From Fictibacillus arsenicus (lineage in GTDB: Bacteria; Bacillota; Bacilli; Bacillales; Fictibacillaceae): a stretch of 64,000 nt of DNA. The notes under the pieces were generated by a model. The model saw only the letters and a list, made by a program, of their open reading frames with translations. It was not told the DNA's origin and made no database searches. Position 1 is the stretch's first letter. Each line of letters starts with the position of its first letter. The stretch lies in contig NZ_CP016761.1 of the NCBI RefSeq assembly GCF_001642935.1, forward strand, positions 434,001 through 498,000, given 5' to 3'. Position numbers and translations under genes: made by a program. Shown here piece after piece: positions 58,028-64,000 of the stretch.

Positions 58028-58082
58028 CACAAAAAAACCCCATAAAGCAGACTTTTCTCAAAGTAACTGCTCTATAGGGTGC
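58028..58082 (-). terminator. Terminator of the ECF S-component gene
   Basis: Minus strand: ACCCTATAGAGCAG ... CTGCTTTATGGGGT followed by TTTTTT, about 30 bases after the stop. Confidence 0.8.
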
Positions 58083-58111
58083 ACTCGTAAATAAATTAAC
58101 AACTTATATAT

Positions 58112-58636
58112 CTATAAGATTCTTTTCTTAATACGCGCTACAAGTGGCACTACAACAAGTCCAGCAAAAACAACCTGCAAAACGTTCCCTGGAATTGATC
58201 CGAATGGCGCGATCCAGTTACCGTACAGAACTACCTCTGCAAAGTAGTAACCAACAATTTTAATGAGAAGGGCAGCAATAACGGCGATTGAGTATACAAC
58301 GGCTCTTTTCCCCGGGACTTTTTCAGCTATAAGACCAGCAACATATCCCATTGCACCAACGATAATGAAGGTAAACGGAGCCCAAATCGTCCAGCCGGAG
58401 ATCAAATCAAACAATCCCATTCCGAATGCGCCTGCAATTGCTCCTGTCTTTCTGCCAAAAACGAATGCAGCTATAAAAAGGGGAACGTTGCCCAGGTGAA
58501 TTAGTCCGCCGTTGCCCGCTATAGGAAGTTTTAAATTGATAAACATCGTAGCTACAAGAGTTAATGCGACGAAAAGTGCATTAATGACTAATACTTGTGT
58601 TTTATTCGTTGCTCTTGATGATAAAGTTGTATTCAC
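58112..58636 (-). CDS. ECF transporter substrate-binding (S) component
   Basis: Membrane S component of an energy-coupling-factor vitamin importer, 174 residues, six helices. The GTG at 58636 (AAAGAGG upstream) is the best start. The basic ATNKTQVLVINALFVALTLVA (split; about 9-29) N-terminus and LGNVPLFIAAFVFGRKTGAIAG (about 51-72) follow S-component layout. GxxDLISGWTIWAPF suggests a HmpT/QueT-like group. The vitamin cannot be read off, and no recognisable riboswitch lies upstream. The ECF energising module is not in this window. Confidence 0.8.
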   Translation of the reverse strand: MNTTLSSRATNKTQVLVINALFVALTLVATMFINLKLPIAGNGGLIHLGNVPLFIAAFVFGRKTGAIAGAFGMGLFDLISGWTIWAPFTFIIVGAMGYVAGLIAEKVPGKRAVVYSIAVIAALLIKIVGYYFAEVVLYGNWIAPFGSIPGNVLQVVFAGLVVVPLVARIKKRIL

Positions 58637-58883
58637 AAAAAAACCTCTTTCGTGTTTCGTATTTTCAGATTTTAAAAGGGAAGACCCTGTCAATTCATTA
58701 TATCTTTCTCTCACGTCTAAGAAAATAGCTATTTTATGGATAAAGGGAGAATGGATCAGAAAAGATTGTCTCTCCTACAGAGGTAGATTTATTGTTAACA
58801 AGATAAATTTTGGAATCAAAGCACAAAACAAGCTTTATTTCTTCGAATGCCTATAATGAGCGAATTATCAGCTTCATTAGGTT

Positions 58884-58901
58884 CGTATCGCTGGGCGATA
58901 T
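58884..58901. promoter_or_regulatory. Palindromic operator upstream of the MerR-like coiled-coil gene
   Basis: CGTATCGC-TGG-GCGATAT with inverted arms TATCGC and GCGATA three bases apart. A TATAAT -10 element follows at 58906-58911, so the palindrome fills the -35 to -10 spacer, the usual place of MerR-family operators. An almost identical site follows the gene at 59680. Confidence 0.6.
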
Positions 58902-58950
58902 AACTTATAATAGATGTAAATACCATAATTATGAGAAAAGGAGGTCCGAT

Positions 58951-59658
58951 ATGCGACGTGATATACAGCCGAATGAACGAGCATTCTCTTCTAAGGAAGT
59001 AGCAGAAGAAGTGGGCATTGCCACACCGACTGTCCGAAAGTATGGTCAGATTTTAGAACGGAACGGATATGAGTTTTTGAAAGATGGCGACAGGCGTATT
59101 TTTGTTCAATCTGACATTGAAGCACTTATAGCGCTGCGCGATACGGCCAAGCCATTAGACGATACAGCAAAAGACCTTGTACAGCAACAAAAAGAAAGAT
59201 TAACAGAATCGAATGCAACAGACGTAGCGATACCCGATACATATGAAACTCTACCCCAGGATCCCAATCAATTAAAAGAGGTCTTAATGGTATTGGCCAA
59301 TGAATTAGCGGCTGCACGTGAAATGAATATTCAACTGACAAACGATATGTCGCAACTTAAAATAACGGTTTCCCGACTTCAACAAGATCACCATGTTATA
59401 AGTTCTACTATTGGAAATGCATCGCAAAAAACGAACGCTAAAATTGAAAAGTTAACTAATCAACAAAAGGATAATTACGAAACATTATTGCAGCAAGAAA
59501 AAGAAAAAAGTGAACTCTTACAAAAAGAAATACAAAATATGCGGGAAGAACAGACAAAAGAGTGGCGTTTACAAAATGATTTTAATAAACGTTTAGAAGA
59601 AGTGATACAAAAACCTAAAAGTAAATGGGAGGGGCTATTCTCCTTATTTCGAAAATAA
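58951..59658 (+). CDS. MerR-like helix-turn-helix protein with coiled-coil tail
   Basis: 235-residue DNA-binding protein. FSSKEVAEEVGIATPTVRKYG (split; about 11-31) is a MerR-type helix-turn-helix, followed by the wing KDGDRRIFVQSDIEALIALRD (about 44-64). Residues about 115-225 form a long coiled coil rich in Gln, Lys and Glu. The C-terminus KWEGLFSLFRK is short and amphipathic, perhaps membrane-seeking. This layout recalls RacA and plasmid or phage segregation proteins of the DUF3967 type. The gene sits between two identical palindromes, which are probably its own binding sites. The frame from 58810 lacks a site; AAAGGAGG precedes 58951. Confidence 0.75.
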   Translation: MRRDIQPNERAFSSKEVAEEVGIATPTVRKYGQILERNGYEFLKDGDRRIFVQSDIEALIALRDTAKPLDDTAKDLVQQQKERLTESNATDVAIPDTYETLPQDPNQLKEVLMVLANELAAAREMNIQLTNDMSQLKITVSRLQQDHHVISSTIGNASQKTNAKIEKLTNQQKDNYETLLQQEKEKSELLQKEIQNMREEQTKEWRLQNDFNKRLEEVIQKPKSKWEGLFSLFRK

Positions 59659-59679
59659 TGTGGCCATTATTCCTTGTTT

Positions 59680-59697
59680 CGTATCGCGTGGCGATAT
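59680..59697. promoter_or_regulatory. Second palindromic operator, downstream of the MerR-like gene
   Basis: CGTATCGC-GTG-GCGATAT differs from the upstream site only in the three spacer bases, and both are preceded by TT. A third, weaker half-site-like stretch (ATATCGATACGTGATACGG) is at about 59749. Confidence 0.6.
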
Positions 59698-59814
59698 GTA
59701 TTTTTAAATATCTCTAACTTGCCTTATTCATCATATATCCAGGGAATATATCGATACGTGATACGGACCATCTACATGGAGTGCCGTTTCTTGTGTATTG
59801 ATAGAAAAAAGTAA

Positions 59815-59902
59815 AAAACTGATGTAGTGATACCCGATACATGTGACAATTTACCAGCATCTTCATCTAAATTCGACCATTTCCCGAGAAATATCTACAA
59901 AT
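59815..59902 (+). pseudogene. Remnant of a second copy of the MerR-like gene
   Basis: GATACCCGATACATGTGACA at 59828 repeats GATACCCGATACATATGAAA at 59227 inside the gene. The encoded KTDVVIPDTCDNLP resembles NATDVAIPDTYETLP of the intact protein. A stop lies directly upstream in frame and the similarity fades after about 14 residues. So this is a decayed fragment of a related gene. Confidence 0.55.
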
Positions 59903-59915
59903 TCTGAGTTGGTAT

Positions 59916-60134
59916 TTACAAATCTTTGAGCCCATTATTAAATAGCAATAATTTATTTTCAAAAGAACCGTAAAGGAGGGGGTCTTTCATTCGTTCGATG
60001 AACTGGTGTGCGGCCCTTTTTTTCATGTGCAGTTTATAAGAAGAGAACTCCCTTCCTGATTTTGCATCGTTATTCAAATAAATAGAAAACCACAAAGGAA
60101 AAACGACAAAACAAAAAGTAGGGAAACACAGCAA
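59916..60134 (-). CDS. Possible small hypothetical protein
   Basis: A 72-codon minus-strand frame with a hydrophobic N-terminus (FCFVVFPLWFSIYL) and a basic, helical remainder (KLHMKKRAAHQFIERMKD). The only start available at 60134 is TTG and it lacks a Shine-Dalgarno, so this may be a gene fragment or chance. The rest of 59903-60234 contains nothing I can name. Confidence 0.25.
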   Translation of the reverse strand: MLCFPTFCFVVFPLWFSIYLNNDAKSGREFSSYKLHMKKRAAHQFIERMKDPLLYGSFENKLLLFNNGLKDL

Positions 60135-60234
60135 GGAACTATACTTTTTTACGGTTACATAATGACCTTATTATAGCTACCATTAAAATAACTTTATGAA
60201 AACGCTAACAAAAAAGTGAAAAGGAGCGAAATTT

Positions 60235-60705
60235 ATGGATGGAAGAGAATTTAGAAATTGTATGGGTCATTTTGCTACAGGTGTTACGGTAGTCACATGT
60301 AATACGGACGGAGGGCCGCATGGGTTTACCGTAAATTCCTTTACGTCAGTTTCACTCGACCCACCATTGATTTTAGTATCTGTTGACCGGAAGACGAAGG
60401 CGATTGAATTCATGAAAAACAATAACTTCACAGTCAATATTCTAAAAGAGGAACAGCAGGACACAGCGATGCATTTTGCCGGCAGACCCCTCGAAGAAGC
60501 ACCTTTCCAATGGGAAAAAGGGAAGCTGAGCCCCCGTCTGCAGGATTCGCTGGCTTACATCGAATGTGAGCCCTTTGCGGAATATGACGGAGGCGATCAT
60601 GTTCTTTTCATTGGGAAAGTGAGTGAATTTGAATATCGGAAAGGCAGTCCGCTCACCTATTACTGCGGGAAGTTTTCAAGCGTGAGCACCCAGCTCAGTC
60701 TATAG
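60235..60705 (+). CDS. hpaC: Flavin reductase, HpaC-like component of 4-hydroxyphenylacetate 3-monooxygenase
   Basis: NAD(P)H:flavin oxidoreductase of the DIM6/NTAB family, 156 residues, supplying reduced flavin to a two-component monooxygenase. CMGHFATGVTVVT (about 9-21), HGFTVNSFTSVSLDPPLI (about 29-46) and GDHVLFIGKV (about 119-128) are the family signature. Start ATG follows AAAGGAGCG. The oxygenase partner gene hpaB lies two genes downstream, which supports the HpaC role. Other flavin-dependent partners cannot be excluded. Confidence 0.85.
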   Translation: MDGREFRNCMGHFATGVTVVTCNTDGGPHGFTVNSFTSVSLDPPLILVSVDRKTKAIEFMKNNNFTVNILKEEQQDTAMHFAGRPLEEAPFQWEKGKLSPRLQDSLAYIECEPFAEYDGGDHVLFIGKVSEFEYRKGSPLTYYCGKFSSVSTQLSL

Positions 60706-60731
60706 AGTCAGCTAATTAAGGGAGGGGACAT

Positions 60732-62534
60732 ATGAAAGCTCATCATCTACTTTTTGAGAAATTGATAGATATTAATCCCCGTACAGGCACAATTATGTTT
60801 GATGACAGAAGAATGGCGCTCGTTTCAGTGGAAGCCCTCGGAATCCTCCGCAGAGATTTAGTCAATACGCTGAGCATGGATCGAGCAAAGGGCTTTTTAA
60901 TGAGATACGGATGGGCATGCGGTTTTAAAGATGGAGAAACAATTGAAAATATGTATGATTGGGGTTCCCGCCAAGAGCTTTTGCTTGCCGGGCCATATCT
61001 CCATACTCTTGAAGGTGTGGTAACCGTCGAGCCTGATACGATTGATTTCTGTGAACAAAAGCTTTATTTTACAGGGTTTTGGAAAAATTCGTTTGAAGCT
61101 GTTGAACACATTAACCATTACGGGCTAAGCAAGGATCCGGTGTGCTGGATTCTAATTGGTTATGCCAGCGGATACTTAACGAAGACGTTCGGAAAAGAAG
61201 TGCTCGTATATGAAGAAAAGTGCGAGGGCAAGGGAGACTCACATTGCTATTTTGTCGCGAAAACGGTAGACCATAATGATGAACGCCACCAGCAATATTT
61301 ACGCTATTACAAGTCTGAAACACTCTTATCCGAACTTGATAGGGTCTATAAAGAAGTTCAAGAGTTAAATGAAAATATCATAGAATCTGAGAAGGTACAA
61401 AACCGGCTGACAGACATGCTGCTTGAAGACAAGGACGTTAGCGATACGGTAAGCCTGATTTCAGACACCCTCCAGAAAAGCATTGTAATCGACTATATAA
61501 ATGAAACTCTGGAACGCTCATTCATCTGCCAAGAAGATGAAGCGACCTATAGAGATTGGAAAAAAGATAACGAATTGACAGGTGGAACAGAGAAGCATAT
61601 TCAGACCTTTCCGATCAAGGCACATAAAGCAATTCTTGGCCGAATGGTGGTCATTAGCGAAGGGCCGATGAATAAAAAAGAGCAAATGATTATTAAACGA
61701 GCACTTATGGTCTGCACGGTGCAAATGTTTCACCAGCGAAAGCTGATGAATTCCGTTTGGCAGAAAAAAGAAGATTTATTTGATGAACTGCTTCGAAATA
61801 AATACGACGAAGACACACTCCATCGGCATATGTACATGTTTGATTTTAATCCTCAAGCTATAAACCGCATCCTTACACTGAAGGTAGATCCTGTTTCTAA
61901 TAAAAAGGATATCCTTCAGTACTTGAGTATCGTCTATTCTGGTATTGATTTATTTATAAAAGACGACTATATTATTCTCATTTTGTCTGATCAAAATAGT
62001 TTGGAAGTACAACCTTTTTCCTTACAGCTTCAAAAGAACCTTCAGGAAAAGTTTAAATCTATGAAAGCTTATATTGGTGTCGGGCGCCCTGCCAACGACC
62101 TTAAAACACTGGGGAAAAGCTATCACGATGCATGCCGGATTTGTGATTTTATTCAGTTAGCTTATCCTACAGACAGCAGAACATCATATTTTGAAGAGCT
62201 AGAACCGATCATTATGTTTTTAAAAGGAGCGGATCAGGAGGAACTGATTGATTTTTGTAGGAATACTATTGGCAAGCTGGTCGAATACGATGTTGCCAAT
62301 CAGGGCAATCTCGTCATTACACTAAAATCTTATCTAGATTATAACGGGAATCTTCAGCAAACGGCGGATGACCTTCATATGTCCATTGCCGGTTTACGTT
62401 ACCGCCTCGAGAAGATCGAATCGCTGTGTAATGCAGATTTAAAAACAGGAACAGGTCGCTTTAAGTACCAGCTAGCCGTTCGTATTTACTTCGGTATGCA
62501 GATCATTGATGAACGGTATTCTTTTGCGACATAA
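60732..62534 (+). CDS. XylR_N/V4R-type aromatic-sensing regulator with PucR C-terminal helix-turn-helix
   Basis: 600-residue transcriptional activator. The N-terminal XylR_N-like domain (about 10-100; INPRTGTIMFDDRRM) precedes a V4R domain (about 105-185; WILIGYASGYLTKTFGKEV and the Cys-rich KCEGKGDSHCYFVAKTVD). These domains bind phenolic ligands in proteobacterial activators. A coiled-coil linker follows (about 200-240), then a GGDEF-like PucR middle domain. The C-terminal PucR helix-turn-helix is at about 540-585 (YNGNLQQTADDLHMSIAGLRYRL, split). No sigma-54 AAA domain is present. It lies between hpaC and hpaB and probably controls them. Confidence 0.85.
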   Translation: MKAHHLLFEKLIDINPRTGTIMFDDRRMALVSVEALGILRRDLVNTLSMDRAKGFLMRYGWACGFKDGETIENMYDWGSRQELLLAGPYLHTLEGVVTVEPDTIDFCEQKLYFTGFWKNSFEAVEHINHYGLSKDPVCWILIGYASGYLTKTFGKEVLVYEEKCEGKGDSHCYFVAKTVDHNDERHQQYLRYYKSETLLSELDRVYKEVQELNENIIESEKVQNRLTDMLLEDKDVSDTVSLISDTLQKSIVIDYINETLERSFICQEDEATYRDWKKDNELTGGTEKHIQTFPIKAHKAILGRMVVISEGPMNKKEQMIIKRALMVCTVQMFHQRKLMNSVWQKKEDLFDELLRNKYDEDTLHRHMYMFDFNPQAINRILTLKVDPVSNKKDILQYLSIVYSGIDLFIKDDYIILILSDQNSLEVQPFSLQLQKNLQEKFKSMKAYIGVGRPANDLKTLGKSYHDACRICDFIQLAYPTDSRTSYFEELEPIIMFLKGADQEELIDFCRNTIGKLVEYDVANQGNLVITLKSYLDYNGNLQQTADDLHMSIAGLRYRLEKIESLCNADLKTGTGRFKYQLAVRIYFGMQIIDERYSFAT

Positions 62535-62538
62535 ACAT

Positions 62539-62577
62539 GATCGCCAATAAGGCAGATGCCTTTTGGCGGTCTTTTTT
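62539..62577 (+). terminator. Terminator after the hpa regulator gene
   Basis: ATCGCCAA-AAGGC, loop AGAT, GCCTTTTGGCGGTCTTTTTT. It separates hpaC-regulator from hpaB, which therefore has its own promoter. Confidence 0.85.
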
Positions 62578-62711
62578 ATTTTTATTAAATTTTTCCGCCT
62601 CACTATGCCTTCACTCCCGCACCGCATAAACTGAAAAAAAACTCTTTATTATCAGTATTTTTTTACTGTTCCAATTAATCAGATAATTACTCATACTTAA
62701 ATTATAGAAAT

Positions 62712-62725
62712 TGTAAGCGCTTTAT
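62712..62725. promoter_or_regulatory. Candidate cre (CcpA) site upstream of hpaB
   Basis: TGTAAGCGCTTTAT matches 12 of 14 positions of TGWAANCGNTNWCA. It lies 32 bases before the hpaB start, a repression position, in line with catabolite control of aromatic breakdown. Binding is inferred. Confidence 0.55.
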
Positions 62726-62757
62726 TTCTAAATCAACACAATCAAGGAGGCAGAACA

Positions 62758-64000
62758 TTGCAAACCAAGGAAAAAGGAATCACTAAAAAGCCGTTGACCG
62801 GACAGGAGTATTTGGAAAGTTTGAGAGACGGGCGTGAAATTTGGATTCATGGAGAGAAAGTGGAAGATGTAACGACGCATCCAGCTTTTCGTAATGCCGC
62901 CCGGTCGATTGCAAGATTGTATGACGCTTTACATGATGAAAAGACAAAAGATGTACTTACCGTAGAAACCGACACAGGCAATGGCGGTTACACACAAAAA
63001 TTCTTTAAGGTTGATAAAAGCGTACAGGAACTTTTAGAAACACGCGACGCAATTGCACAATGGGCAAGGCTGTCTTACGGGCAGATGGGAAGGTCCCCGG
63101 ATTATAAAGCATCATTCCTAGCTACGCTTGGAGCAGACCCGGACTATTATGCGCCATATGCGGAAAACGCGAGACGATGGTATAAAGAAGCACAGGAAAA
63201 GAACTTGTTCTTCAACCATGCAATCATTAACCCTCCGGTTGACCGCAATAAACCGCTCGAGGCCGTATCGGATATCTTCATAAAAGCGGAAGGTGAAACT
63301 GAAGAAGGTGTTATCGTCAGCGGGGCTAAGATGGTGGCCACAGGCTCAGCCTTAACAAATTACAATTTTGTTGCCCACTATGGGGCAGGGCCGATTAAGA
63401 AGGAAGAATTTGCACTGGTTTTTGTAGCGCCAATGGATACGCCAGGCGTCAAGCTCGTAAGCAGGACATCCTATGAAATGAACGCCGCGGTAATGGGCAG
63501 TCCGTTCGATTATCCGCTAAGCTCCAGATTTGATGAAAACGATGCAGTGCTTATTTTTGATAAAGCACTGATTCCATGGGAAAACATCCTTATTTATAAA
63601 GATGTGGAAAAAGTGAATAACTTCTTTGCAGAGAGTGGTTTTCTTCACCGGTTTACGTTCCATGGCGTAACAAGACTCGCTGTAAAACTCGATTTCATTT
63701 CCGGGTTGCTTTTAAAAGCGGTAAAAGTGAACGGAACCGACCAATTCCGGGGTGTTCAAGTGAATGTGGGGGAAGTGCTGGCGTGGAAGAATATGTTCTG
63801 GGCGCTGAGTGACGCGATGGCTCTCAATCCGGAGAAAGGTGCAAACGGTACGGTTCTCCCTAATCTAAATTATGGTCTCGCTTATCGGGTATTCATGTCA
63901 GAAGGCTGGCCTAAAATTAAGGAAATAATCGAGAACGTGGTAGCCGGCAGCCTGATCGTTCAACCTTCCAGCGCGAGAGATTTTAAAAACCCTGAGCTGC
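62758..64000 (+). CDS. hpaB: 4-hydroxyphenylacetate 3-monooxygenase, oxygenase component (partial)
   Basis: FADH2-dependent oxygenase that ortho-hydroxylates 4-hydroxyphenylacetate to homoprotocatechuate; the first 414 residues are present and the gene runs off the window (the family is about 480). Start TTG at 62758 with CAAGGAGGC upstream. YLESLRDGREIWIHGEKV (about 18-35) is the HpaB N-terminus. YGQMGRSPDYKA (about 104-115) and a central acyl-CoA-dehydrogenase-like fold with NPPVDRNKP follow. Its reductase partner HpaC is 2 kb upstream. Confidence 0.92.
   Translation, partial: MQTKEKGITKKPLTGQEYLESLRDGREIWIHGEKVEDVTTHPAFRNAARSIARLYDALHDEKTKDVLTVETDTGNGGYTQKFFKVDKSVQELLETRDAIAQWARLSYGQMGRSPDYKASFLATLGADPDYYAPYAENARRWYKEAQEKNLFFNHAIINPPVDRNKPLEAVSDIFIKAEGETEEGVIVSGAKMVATGSALTNYNFVAHYGAGPIKKEEFALVFVAPMDTPGVKLVSRTSYEMNAAVMGSPFDYPLSSRFDENDAVLIFDKALIPWENILIYKDVEKVNNFFAESGFLHRFTFHGVTRLAVKLDFISGLLLKAVKVNGTDQFRGVQVNVGEVLAWKNMFWALSDAMALNPEKGANGTVLPNLNYGLAYRVFMSEGWPKIKEIIENVVAGSLIVQPSSARDFKNPEL

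Noticed and set aside
58637-58790. Riboswitch (preQ1, TPP or similar) before the ECF S component
   Set aside because: No aptamer consensus could be matched in the leader. The rest of 58637-58950 shows only the promoter and palindrome of the divergent MerR-like gene.
62640-62757. Sigma-54 promoter for hpaB, suggested by the XylR_N domain of the regulator
   Set aside because: No GG-N10-GC element is seen and the regulator lacks the sigma-54 AAA domain.

Overview
The window is chromosomal DNA of a low-to-moderate GC, endospore-forming member of the Bacillaceae. The evidence is three kinds of small acid-soluble spore protein gene (sspK, sspE, sspH), PerR with its own box, a CIRCE-controlled groESL operon, and long stretches in the same gene order as Bacillus subtilis. 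Fictibacillus or a close relative is my guess from overall gene content; I could not test it.

Layout. 1-9.8 kb is a yfh-type neighbourhood: GNAT acetyltransferase, amidohydrolase, yfhF-like epimerase, recX, an SDR, yfhH, a YpzG-like protein, sspK, yfhJ, yfhP, a small barrel protein, mutY, a second SDR and yfhS. 9.9-22.8 kb is a yga-type block: sspE, ntdP (ygaC), the ABC exporter ygaD, a five-gene dipeptide/oligopeptide importer operon, a NERD protein, ygaE and gsaB. 23.4-29.9 kb is accessory: a three-gene ABC-2 exporter, a frameshifted permease, a long ArsR-type regulator, an FMN reductase and a K+ channel. 29.9-35.4 kb holds bcp, sspH, an M29 aminopeptidase, a hydroxyacid dehydrogenase, a corrinoid adenosyltransferase, perR, ygzB and ygxA. 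A complete 16S-23S-5S operon without spacer tRNAs fills 35.4-40.6 kb. Next come a gene-poor, repeat-rich stretch, a trans-sulfuration enzyme, an amino-acid permease, tRNA-fMet and tRNA-Asp. Then follow thiL-tsaE-tsaB-rimI-tsaD, a DnaA-box cluster, ydiF, moaC-rex-tatA-tatC, ydiK-ydiL and groES-groEL. The last 7 kb holds a DUF4317 protein, an ECF S component, a MerR-like coiled-coil protein between two identical palindromes, and a 4-hydroxyphenylacetate monooxygenase locus (reductase, XylR_N/PucR-type regulator, and the oxygenase cut by the window end).

How genes work together. TsaB, TsaD and TsaE make the t6A modification of tRNA, with RimI encoded between them. The peptide importer is one operon with an internal terminator after the lipoprotein gene. 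PerR, bcp and the FMN reductase fit oxidative-stress defence. HpaC supplies reduced flavin to HpaB.

Three things stand out outside the genes. (1) At least eight copies of a 180-330 bp hairpin-rich, MITE-like repeat, some modular or chimeric. (2) Five intergenic loci with short tandem arrays that share a strict 20-21 bp period but have unrelated core words. (3) A dense DnaA-box cluster just downstream of tsaD. The two B. subtilis-like synteny blocks meet exactly at the rRNA operon, which suggests an rrn-mediated rearrangement.
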